From contig OZ004594.1 in assembly GCA_963924555.1 (NCBI GenBank), positions 5,177,563 to 5,241,562 on the forward strand: a stretch of 64,000 nucleotides of DNA, read 5' to 3'. Made by a program: the position numbers and the translations under genes. The stretch is from Crambe crambe. Lineage: Eukaryota > Porifera > Demospongiae > Poecilosclerida > Crambeidae. The notes under the pieces are model-generated. The model was not told where the DNA came from. It worked only from the letters and a program-made list of their open reading frames with translations, and made no database searches. Below are positions 57,301-64,000 of this stretch, piece after piece; within the stretch, counting starts at the first letter, position 1; every line of letters begins with the position of its first letter.

Positions 57301-60300
57301 GAGTTTTTTGATAGGGGGGTTCTGCACATCAGTGCGGAAAATTTTTTGGCTTGACCATGCCCACTTTCATATAACCACACCTTCTTTAAACTATAAACAA
57401 AACAATGACTTAGCTAGCAGCTGCAATGCAGCATATGAAGAAGGCAGGGAAAGTATGAAGATGAGCTTCTACAATCTGCTAGCTACCTGTACAGTTTTTA
57501 TACTTTATAGTCATAGTCTCAGGCACTAAGCCACTAACTGCTCAGTAGGGCTGAGTTGTAAGTAAAACTGACCTTTTCTGGACGAAAATAATAAGAGGCT
57601 TTGCCTCACTCATTTAATTTCTCTCTCGCTTCAAGTTCACAATTGATCGATCGTTCACGAATGCGCGTACGCACATAGTGCGCACTCGCACTTAAAAATA
57701 TTTTATTCATTTTGAAAAGGTGGTTCGACTGAACCACCCGAACCACCCCTGGCTACGCCCATGCAAGTGTTTCTCTTGGCTGGCTGGCTTGCTTCCTGGC
57801 TGGCTAGCTGGCTGGCATGCTTCCTGGCTGACTGGCTGGCTTCCTGGCTGGCAGTTGCTGTGCTGTTAGTGTCTCCACTCATTGCTCTGATGGTTGACCA
57901 GGATGAAACTCTTAGAAAGAGAGGCGTGAATCAGTGATTATCCCATCTCAGAGCAGTACGCATCTCTTGCTTCAGACTTGAGCCTTTGCACTGACAGTGT
58001 CTTCTTTTGTGATCCTGAAGCCCTGTTCATGCTAGGTGGAGAGATACTCTACAAGCCTCAGAAAGATTACTACGCCATACATAACCATGTGTTGTCATCA
58101 TGACAACTTAATTTTGTGCATGCGCAATCAATGCCCTTAACAATGCCCTTAATGCACCTAGAAACAAGGCTACCGGATACAAGCTCACTGGAAGTCAGAT
58201 GATGGCCGGCTTCTAACTACCTGCTGCTGCGTGGTTACAGTGTTTACACTACATGCAGGTGGTATCTTTGTTATCACTCAGCACTGCAGTATTTTTAATT
58301 TTATATAATTGAATTGTTAATTACATCTCATATACATGCCTTTAAACATTTTGCAGAATAAGACCCCTTTTCTCACTATAGGTTTACTCAACTACTTCTT
58401 TTATTATTGAGTGGTAAATAGTTTAAGAATCAGGGAAAAATCCGCAAATTGATCATGTATATTAGATCATGCATACCAAGTTCATGTTACAATGAATACA
58501 AGAACAATGGAAAATTGGAAAATGGAGTTACTCATGTGGGTCACTATGCCACTGCAAACTTTGTCAAACTCCATGAGATTCTGGAACTGAATGTGCTTTT
58601 GTTATATCAAAATGGCCAGATAAGCTAACTATACAGTCTTCGCGCGATCCTGCTTCTCTAAAAAGCTTGAAACCATCATCAATAATAACTGACAAAGAGT
58701 TGGCTGTCACCATCTCTATTATAGCTCATGAGTAGATGACTACGTGGAAATTATTCTACTTGGATGCAACTCAAAACTATGGCCTACCTTGTACAGTATG
58801 CCTGCATGCATGATAAGCAATGACCCATGCATGAATAACTAGCTACAACTCCTGTGATTTATATCTATGGCTTGTAGCAATTGATCCTTTCTTTCTACCT
58901 TCAGATTGTACTTGGAGATATCGAAGATGCTGATGATATTCGTATGAGGATCGTGATAGCTCAGTTCAACCTATTTGTGATGATGTGTCGAGGTTCTCAT
59001 ACAGATTTCATCAAGCATTTAGAAGATAAAGAAGGGATTATGAAGAGAATTGGAATTCGAATAGATTTTGATTTCCTTAAAGAAGCCATCCCAGATCCTA
59101 GGTACCATCCAGAACTGAGAGCTAAATTTTTACAACTTTTGAGAGGTAAGCAGAACATCATATGCTTTCACTGACTCTACAATAGAGTTACTCATGTTCT
59201 ATTGTAGCCTACTTGTGGTTCCTTGTACATAAATCTCTTGTACAGGACATTATGTTCTTTCAGTTCCAGTAATAATTATTATTTTGACTCATAGTAGTTT
59301 GGTATACTTATAATGAAAAAGATAACCATAGCCACACTGTTAAGTAAAACATTGAACTGCATGCATGGTGTTGTGCCGTAATATTATAATGTACTACAAG
59401 AGCTTCTTGTCAGCTTCATCTAGCTAGTCAGAATTGTAACTTTTCTTGCAACTTGCAGTAATGTATGTGGAAGTTGAAGGAAACACACCATTTTTAAAGC
59501 ATATCCCCCTTTCATTTGTAAGTTCCCAACATTCTTTATAATATATTAATGGCATTACATGAAACTATTAATATTACAAGAATTTGAACCAAGTTGGCAA
59601 GATTCCCTTTGAAGAATCAGCCACTCTACATAGTGCTACACCTGAAGAAGTAGACCCCAAATCCATAGCTCTTACTGGTGCTGTCAATGAGAAGTTTGGA
59701 GATATATCAACATTGATACTTCAGTGCTTGAGAGAATTTGTGTTTCCTGATGAAGTAATGTGTTACTATTCACTCATTCACTATAATAGATCTTAATTTT
59801 GTGTACAGGATAGTTTCAATACAGTAAGCCTGAGTTATGATACTGAAGAAGGATATGTTCCATGGCCAGGTGCTAATGAAGGAGAGAGGAATGAAGTCAT
59901 CGTTAGAGTACTTGAACTTTTGGCTGTATTGGTGGAATATGGATATTATGATGATCCTAAAGATGTTAAAGATTTGCTTCCATTGCTCTTCAAATTAATA
60001 GAAAGTGAGAAAGATTTCTTGATGATCATTGAAGAAAAAAAGGAAGACGAGGATGAAGTGAAGGCTACCAAAAATGAACAAGTTGATGGTGATGAAGAAG
60101 ATGAAGGAAAAAAGAAAGAAGAAGTTCAGGAAGAAGGAGCTACAGCCGGAGGAAAAAAGAAAAGTGAAGAAGATCAGGAAGAAGGAACTACAGCCGGAGG
60201 AAAAAAGAAAGGTGAAGAAGATCAGGAAGAAGGAGCTACTACTGGAGGAAAAAAGAAGTCTAAAGAAGTCACTGAAAAGGATAATAAAAAGTTTAAGGCA

Positions 60301-63300
60301 GGTGGAAGATATGCATACAAGGAAGAATATTGTTACTACTATGAAATCAAGCATCAGTAAGACCCATCAATTCTGACCCTTGCATTAATTTGACAGTAGT
60401 TTGATTTTTATAGTGCCATGAAAGTTCTTAATCTGTTCTTCAATTTTCACCTGTACAAAAACCTCCATGTACGTAAGATAAGTAATATACAGCTAATACT
60501 ACACGCATAGCAAAATATTGAAGCTGTGATTCAACTTGAAGTGTGTGATCATATTTATAATTCTTATCAGAACTTGATCTATGACTTTCGCTGGCTTTCC
60601 TGTGATATACCTGAAAATGAGTCTTCTCCACATTCTCCACTTCAAGGTGAAGAAATGGAATTAAAGAACAGGAACATGCCAGAGGGAATAGAGTGGGGGG
60701 ACATACCAGAGGGAATAGGAAGATTCGAGGCAGCCAAAGTTCATTCGAGACTGAAGAGTCTGATCACTGATAAGACTCCACCTCAAAAGTATCAGTACAA
60801 ATAATTAACATGTACAATGGAACCTCCTTTAAAGGATGCTCTGGAAGCAGATAAACCTTTCATTATACTACAGCTTCCAAAGGAAGACAACCTCTATAAA
60901 TGACATAGCTGGGTCCCCCATGCATGTACTGTGTCCATTATTAATTTTTGAGGTACCATTGTAATAATTAGCTACAAAGTTAGGAAAGAAGAGAAACCTG
61001 TCCAATTTGTAATAAATTTGCTCCGTGTTAGAATAGAGACAAAATGAATGGAGTAATCTGATTGGTCAGTTATCTTATCTAGAGGGCACTGAATAACTTA
61101 ACTCTTAGCTACTTGACAAACTATAGATGCATAAATGGGGTAGAGAGGTGAAGATATTTACACTTATCAAAAGGCGAAGTTATACTCAGCTTTGTACATA
61201 ATCCTCAAGCAGGACAAACTGAAATGATTGAGCCTAACTACAATTCACTCTATCAAAAGATAATCAATAGGATCTACTACCTGTCATATAGAAACCCTCA
61301 GGTGCCCTCAATAGATCCATGGCCTCAGTGTCCGACTACAGTATTATTATATGCACTGATTTTTTATTAAGATCCATAGAAACTGCTAAGAAACGCTTGA
61401 GAAATATTATGAGTCTGGATGCAGCAGCAGAAGATGAAAGAAGTGACTGCAAATTAAAGAACAAAAATCTTCCTGACTTTCTTCTGGATATTGCTAATTA
61501 TGAAGCTCCTGAACTGGTTCAATACTCATTGCTACTTCTTCATCGATTTTACAGCACAGAGAGTTCAATTTTTCAAAAAGCTCTTGAAAGTCGACTCCTG
61601 AAAGCAAATGATTCCATAGCTCTATATAATAAAATTCTAAATGGCAAAGATATCGATATCAATGGTAGAAAAATGCCTCCTATTGCGGAGTTAGCTGAGA
61701 GTTGCTGGCTAAGCACGGATGAAATTGGATATGAACCCCACCAAATTAATCAGAGTATCATCCTTAGCTTTGGTAAATAGCTAGCTATCTAATCATTTTT
61801 AGCTGCATGTTTATTTTGTTTTGTTCTTTTCTTCAGGTATTTTTTCTGATGTATTAAGTTATGTACTACATCAGTGCAGAAATTCACAATCACTCAACGA
61901 TGAAGCTGTGCTTTCTACACTAAAAGACTGTTTCAAGCTTCTGCGTGCATTAGCAAGCCAAAAATTCAATTTGGAAGTTCAAAAGAGGTACGTATATTAA
62001 GTTTGTTATTATTTTTAGGTTTTGGTTGTTGTTTTTTTTGTTTTTTTTGTTGTTTTTTTTTTGTTTCTTTGTTTTTCCCAGCAGCCAACCACATACCAGG
62101 TCAAAAAAAATATGAACATAATTATGAACACTTATGTAGTTGACAGTCACAAATTGAAATCAAACATTAGACACATTGATTCTTGGCCATGCACTTTCCC
62201 ATACTTTAGCTGTCCATAACTCATGGCTACTAGTGACCTAGGTCTTGCAATTTGCTATAGAGATAGTTCAATCATTGTAGAACACATGACAGAAGTTTGG
62301 GATAATTTCATCAAAACATGCTTTTAGAAATTGCCCATTCAAATAAGCTACTTAATGATGGGATAATACCTGGGACTGTCACATATGGATGTACTTGTTA
62401 TGTTTGACTTCTCATCCCTTCATTTGATTAATCACTCGTATGATTTTTTCATCATGTAGGTTGTTGGAACATCTAAGTACCTTTATAAAGGCTTGCACTG
62501 AATCAGAGGGCGAGCTTTGCTCATGTATTGGAAGTCTTTTGTGTGTGATTTTCAAGGGAGAGCCATCAATTGCACTCTCTGTGAAGGAGAGAGATATTGT
62601 AGCAATGATGACAATGTTGCTTGATAAGGAATCTTTGTGTTCTGATCCAGCCATTTTATGTGGACTCATAGAGCTTCTTACGGTATGTTAAAAGCTGACC
62701 AAGGCTATGCGGTTAGTAAAGTCTCGTTGTCCCAGCCGTAAATTGGGGAATTTTTGTTACAAGTTGTTATAACAGGGTTCTCCCCAGAAAAAAAGAGTAG
62801 AATAATAGTAAATATCCACATGCTGCACATGGGAAAACTTTTTGCCTGGCCATGCCCATTTTTGCCTAACCACACCCTTTTTGGATAAACTGCACCCACT
62901 TGAAGTAAACACTTTTGCAAAAAAAGTAATACTTAGCAGCTGTTCTACAAGCATTCTCCTTCTCATTGTGTATAGCAGAAGCCTCATGCTGTCTCTCTGA
63001 ATAGTAGTAGTACACAGGTCCTTATTCTCAACTTTTGCTGATTTTTGGTGTCAGACTTGGACAGCATCCTTCCCACACTCATCAGTGAGTGGCAGGTGGT
63101 TTACACACTGTGATGTATGGAACCATGTGAATGATTACTATTAGTTATGACAATAATGTGGATGTGGTTTTTTTTTTGGTTTTTTTTGTTTTTTGTTTTT
63201 TTGTTTAATTGTAACCCTTTTCTCGAGAATAATCAGATTCAAATAGAAGTTAAAAGATCAAACTATCAGTAGCTTAGCAACCACTACAAAACAACTGACC

Positions 63301-64000
63301 ACATGCAACCTATGACAGCAGGATGTAATTACGCATGCATGTTAGCAGTTATTATAGAGTAGAGTGGGCAGTTCCACTCTGAGCAGGCCTCCCTGTACAG
63401 TAACATACATATAGCTAAAACCAAAATGGCATACCCAAGGGTTACTTTCTATCACTGTATTATTTGGAGTTACACAATAGCTATCTCATTGGCATTTGTG
63501 TTTCATACAGGTCAAGGAACTAAACCTCCCACTGCAACATAACCAACTCATTGTAACAAGAAATTTTAGTCTTATGAGAGAAGATAAACGTTATTGGTGT
63601 CAAGATTTTTTTGCTGAAGAAAAACGTGAAAACCGTGAAAAAAGACTGAAACTGCTGAAGGTAGCTATTATGAATACAATAATGTTGATTGGATATTACA
63701 GTCAAACCTCAGTTATCCAGACACCTTTGTCCAAGCTTTAGTCCGGATAAGTAGTGTTGTGGTAAACATTCCAGATAAAGGAGGTCCAGATAACCCAGGT
63801 TATACTGTATATTATTTTTTGAAGGGTGAAACTGTAGAAGGTCTTCAATGCAAGAATCTTCTAATGGTTGCTGACCTTCTAGCTGCTTGTGCTTTGGGGG
63901 AAAACGTAGGGGCTGAATCTGTTTGCTGTACAGTATTCAGTATTGACGAACTCCTTTCAATCATTTGCAATGAGGATATCAGCATTTACTGCAAACGTCC
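45608..64000 (+). CDS. ITPR-like: Inositol 1,4,5-trisphosphate receptor-like Ca2+ channel, 5' part (34 exons, truncated by window)
   Basis: IP3 receptors are tetrameric ER calcium-release channels. Exons: 45608-45732, 45802-45872, 48086-48176, 48242-48350, 49480-49644, 49724-49917, 50132-50219, 50283-50547, 50611-50712, 50822-50916, 50977-51057, 51378-51456, 51698-51786, 51853-51903, 52516-52590, 52657-52806, 53832-54497, 54620-54690, 55715-55881, 55938-55975, 56327-56489, 56571-56654, 56713-56867, 58905-59145, 59459-59517, 59581-59754, 59809-60356, 60414-60468, 60511-60788, 61372-61772, 61837-61987, 62460-62682, 63511-63660, 63825-64000+. All joins are phase-consistent, giving about 1,876 codons. 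Order: N-terminal suppressor-like domain, MIR repeats, RIH/armadillo ligand-core region, then RIH-associated helical repeats. Family members reach about 2,700 residues, so the transmembrane channel lies to the right. Divergence is high but collinear over the whole length. The start ATG has C at -3 and G at +4. Confidence 0.87.
45873..48085 (+). other. Intron 2 of the IP3R-like gene
   Basis: Contains a ~340-bp imperfect tandem duplication (about 46080-46330 and 46400-46620; AAGTATTTACAGCTTT, GGTTGGAACCAC.ACTTACATGACTCTTG), a G-rich run at 46827-46899 and otherwise nothing recognisable. Fragments of the same duplication unit (GTGAATTGTAGGCGCT) occur at about 30197. Confidence 0.55.
46827..46899. 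repeat. 73-nt nearly pure poly-G tract
   Basis: G-run interrupted by single T or A residues. It has strong G-quadruplex potential and is a likely assembly weak point. Glycine- or proline-only ORFs across it are artefacts. Confidence 0.9.
49214..49305. mobile_element. Short MITE-like inverted-repeat element
   Basis: CTTTATGAAACAAAGCAC and GTGGTTTGTTTCATAAAG bracket 92 bp in intron 4 of the IP3R-like gene. No coding content; no clear target duplication. Confidence 0.5.
49480..51456 (+). CDS. ITPR-like: IP3R-like exons 5-12, MIR repeats
   Basis: Exon 5 has LCYGDSIQLRHTLTGKYICV, the classic first MIR pattern (G..IQL.H..T..YL.V). Exon 6 has LGCIFRLNPHIIG and IQGQFLHSNS. Exon 8 has CGVVRFYNHKHNCYITAEG. 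Exon 9 has TFWQIEKHD. Exon 10 has GCRIKHLPSRMYLTV. Exon 12 has YNSFVRVKHKETETWLHFD. In exon 8 a low-complexity insert with repeated DGKRVEDTT units stands where the family has its basic RTTGR-type ligand loop. The 63-nt intron 8 (50548-50610) is a multiple of three and open, so it could be retained. Confidence 0.85.
51094..51333. mobile_element. CAGGGGCAGATCC-ended element with TGAAC duplication
   Basis: Ends CAGGGGCAGATCCAG and CTGGATCTGCCCCTG are perfect inverted repeats, with a second inner pair (GGAGGGGTCCCC / GGACCCCCTGGACCCC). TGAAC is duplicated at 51089-51093 and 51334-51338. Sits in intron 11 of the IP3R-like gene. Confidence 0.75.
51698..53831 (+). CDS. ITPR-like: IP3R-like exons 13-16, linker to the first RIH block
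   Basis: Exon 14 (IASKDMNLDDAFMMEK) and exon 15 (VTEDHVADFNYVTSVTEAL) match the family's VSPAEVRDLDFAND..KVL segment that ends the MIR region. Exon 16 (52657-52806) reads LPSLHYLRGLIV..KFKQKLIRSMS, equivalent to the first armadillo helices and the RQKLMRE segment. The 1,025-bp intron after exon 16 carries a repeat (53464-53640) found again at 55438-55605. Confidence 0.75.
53464..53640. repeat. Repeat shared by two IP3R-like introns (direct copy at 55438-55605)
   Basis: AAAATTCAAAACGGAGTTAT, TTAAACTGGAGATGTACATG and TTAATTGAATTTTACATCTC are nearly identical in both copies. A degraded third copy is at about 58290-58340. Confidence 0.75.
53832..54497 (+). CDS. ITPR-like: IP3R-like exon 17 with a long acidic Asp/Glu/Ser insertion
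   Basis: The exon starts TLKLVISLMKFHI (family LKxIFxLLxAPF position) and ends with VCTACYGVYINFLHGNSRKNRAYVSK, equivalent to the [20 protein letters not shown] segment of IP3 receptors. Between them are about 160 residues rich in Lys/Glu, then Glu/Ser, then runs of Asp (54280-54375, GAT/GAC codons). In known receptors this gap is only a few dozen residues within the ligand-binding core. The RKN remains while the preceding family Tyr appears to be Ser. Confidence 0.82.
54620..55975 (+). CDS. ITPR-like: IP3R-like exons 18-20, end of the ligand-core armadillo region
   Basis: GLSAEEALVGIAKDNK matches the [21 protein letters not shown] segment. Exon 19 has SWVDGILMDKLVDSM and IVRLMNGLSHLCVCKG, equivalent to the VSLVR..FLDYLSDLCV region. 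Exon 20 is a 38-bp microexon (55938-55975; KIFEHIKDHSRK), needed to bring the phase from 1 to 0. Confidence 0.8.
55010..55205. repeat. Repeat with inverted copy at 62205-62395
   Basis: GACAGTCCCA..TAGAAA.CG and TAATGGGCAATTTCTAAAA, TGATGAAATTGTCCCAAACT, CATGAGTCATGGACAGC are found in reverse order and complement at 62205-62395. Both are inside IP3R-like introns, so the pair could form a long stem in the pre-mRNA. Confidence 0.75.
56327..56867 (+). CDS. ITPR-like: IP3R-like exons 21-23, acidic low-complexity linker
   Basis: After VLCPIKMLPP (family AVLNPTNADIL position) three exons encode only Asp/Glu/Ser/Ala/Pro-rich sequence (SNADESDADESAA, DEAKTIPPGALAS). The exons are phase 0-1, 1-1 and 1-0, so the middle one is skippable without a frame change. 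Confidence 0.68.
56868..58904 (+). other. Intron 23 of the IP3R-like gene
   Basis: 2.0 kb holding the 57287-57763 element, the CTGGCTGG(C/A)T tandem tract (57775-57855) and a fragment of the 53464 repeat (about 58290-58340). No coding sequence recognised. Confidence 0.5.
57287..57763. mobile_element. CATAGCC-ended element with CAAGT duplication
   Basis: Starts CAGGCCCATAGCCAGAG and ends CCCTGGCTACGCCCATG. CAAGT is duplicated exactly at 57282-57286 and 57764-57768. The internal GGAAAATTTTTTGGCTTG..CCATGCCCACTTT is shared with 24716-25450. A CTGGCTGGCTTGC tandem tract follows at 57775-57855. Confidence 0.75.
58905..60356 (+). CDS. ITPR-like: IP3R-like exons 24-27, second RIH/armadillo block
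   Basis: RIVIAQFNLFVMMCRG matches YRYQLNLFARMC, and YHPELRAKFLQLLR with VMYVEVEGNTPF matches LRASFCRLMLHMHVD. Exon 26 (EKFGDISTLILQCLREFVFPDE) matches MEFVEEYLRD. Exon 27 has LAVLVEYGYYDDPKDVKDLLPLLFKL and then a Lys/Glu-rich insert with at least three copies of GGKKKSEEDQEEGATA (60130-60260) before returning to family sequence near YYYEIKH. Confidence 0.82.
60414..64000 (+). CDS. ITPR-like: IP3R-like exons 28-34, central helical repeats
   Basis: Exon 28 (HAMKVLNLFFNFHL) matches KCAMLEIIQFILNVRL. Its donor is taken at GT 60469 rather than the better-looking GTAAGA at 60473, because only the former keeps exon 29 open. Exon 30 (PDFLLDIANYEAPELVQYSL.. LLLHRFYS) matches [27 protein letters not shown]. 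Exons 31-32 match the IP3-receptor helical segment before LAHEFLQ. Exon 34 (VADLLAACALGENVGAES.. IDELLSIICNEDI) matches the LVELLAVCTEGKNVYTEI..LDDIVRVVTHED stretch. The window cuts this exon. Confidence 0.8.
60813..60963. mobile_element. TA-flanked MITE-like element
   Basis: CAATGGAACCTCC and GGTACCATTG form rough inverted ends, each bordered by TA. About 150 bp in intron 29 of the IP3R-like gene. A Tc1/pogo-type origin is suggested by the TA and the GGAACCTC motif. Confidence 0.4.
62010..62085 (+). repeat. T/G-rich low-complexity tract
   Basis: Runs of T with single G interruptions, followed by CCCAGCAGCCAACCA. Similar tracts occur at 655-718, 40500-40580 and 63165-63208; they may be antisense poly-A-like tails of retroposed sequences. 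Confidence 0.6.
63697..63809. mobile_element. Pogo-like MITE with TA target duplication
   Basis: TA-CAGTCAAACCTCAGTTATCCAG at the left and CTGGATAACC-type sequence inverted at the right (AGATAACCCAGGTTATACTG-TA) match in about 20 of 25 positions. Internal sequence keeps GTCCGGATAA. Located in intron 33, just before the last exon in the window. Confidence 0.65.

Noticed and set aside
60074..60376. Lys/Arg-rich ORF over exon 27
   Set aside because: It is the +1 shadow of the Lys/Glu tandem repeat in the IP3R-like frame.

Overview
The window is AT-rich, intron-rich animal DNA crowded with transposable elements. Two spliced, plus-strand, host-type genes account for nearly all conserved coding sequence. 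The inositol-trisphosphate-receptor architecture (MIR repeats followed by RIH/armadillo blocks), the GT-AG introns and the mix of Ty3/Gypsy, hAT, Mutator-like and Helitron elements point to an early-branching animal. My best guess is a demosponge; that is an inference from overall character, not a proven assignment.

Gene 1 (1017-40038, + strand) is a dynamin-superfamily GTPase that I rebuilt from 22 exons. Every splice phase fits, and the sum is an open frame of about 1,072 codons provided one extra T in exon 6 is discounted. The order is a basic N-terminus, a G domain (P-loop, DTPG, NKLD), long helical regions, a Ser/Thr-rich repeat region, and a helical C-terminus. Its introns are swollen by transposons: an entire Gypsy element sits in intron 2, and intron 3 (10.4 kb) carries hAT, Mutator-like and foldback elements. 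The repeat region (31.5-32.4 kb) is built of symmetric phase-1 exons separated by 53-67 bp introns that are themselves recognisable copies of the coding repeat.

Gene 2 (45608 to the right edge, + strand) is the 5' part of an inositol 1,4,5-trisphosphate receptor-like calcium channel: 34 exons and about 1,876 codons, with the channel domain lying beyond the window. It carries several lineage-specific acidic or charged insertions, one a long Asp/Glu/Ser tract inside the region that corresponds to the ligand-binding core. Nothing links the two genes functionally except adjacency (5.6 kb apart). Between them I see only repeats and a possible minus-strand gene end at 40965-41264.

Mobile elements, left to right: a degenerate non-LTR reverse transcriptase tail (31-565); a nearly complete Gypsy element with identical LTRs apart from a 12-bp indel, a GTAAG target duplication and a canonical -1 frameshift signal (4737-8861); three copies of an ~800 bp palindrome-plus-body element; a decayed hAT transposase (12.7-14.7 kb); a 755-bp Mutator-like element with a 9-bp target duplication; a family of CAGGC..CATAGCC-ended elements with 5-bp target duplications (at least four copies); two non-autonomous Helitrons that bracket exons 12-20 of gene 1; and small pogo-like elements. 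I found no tRNA, rRNA, CRISPR array or prokaryotic operon.
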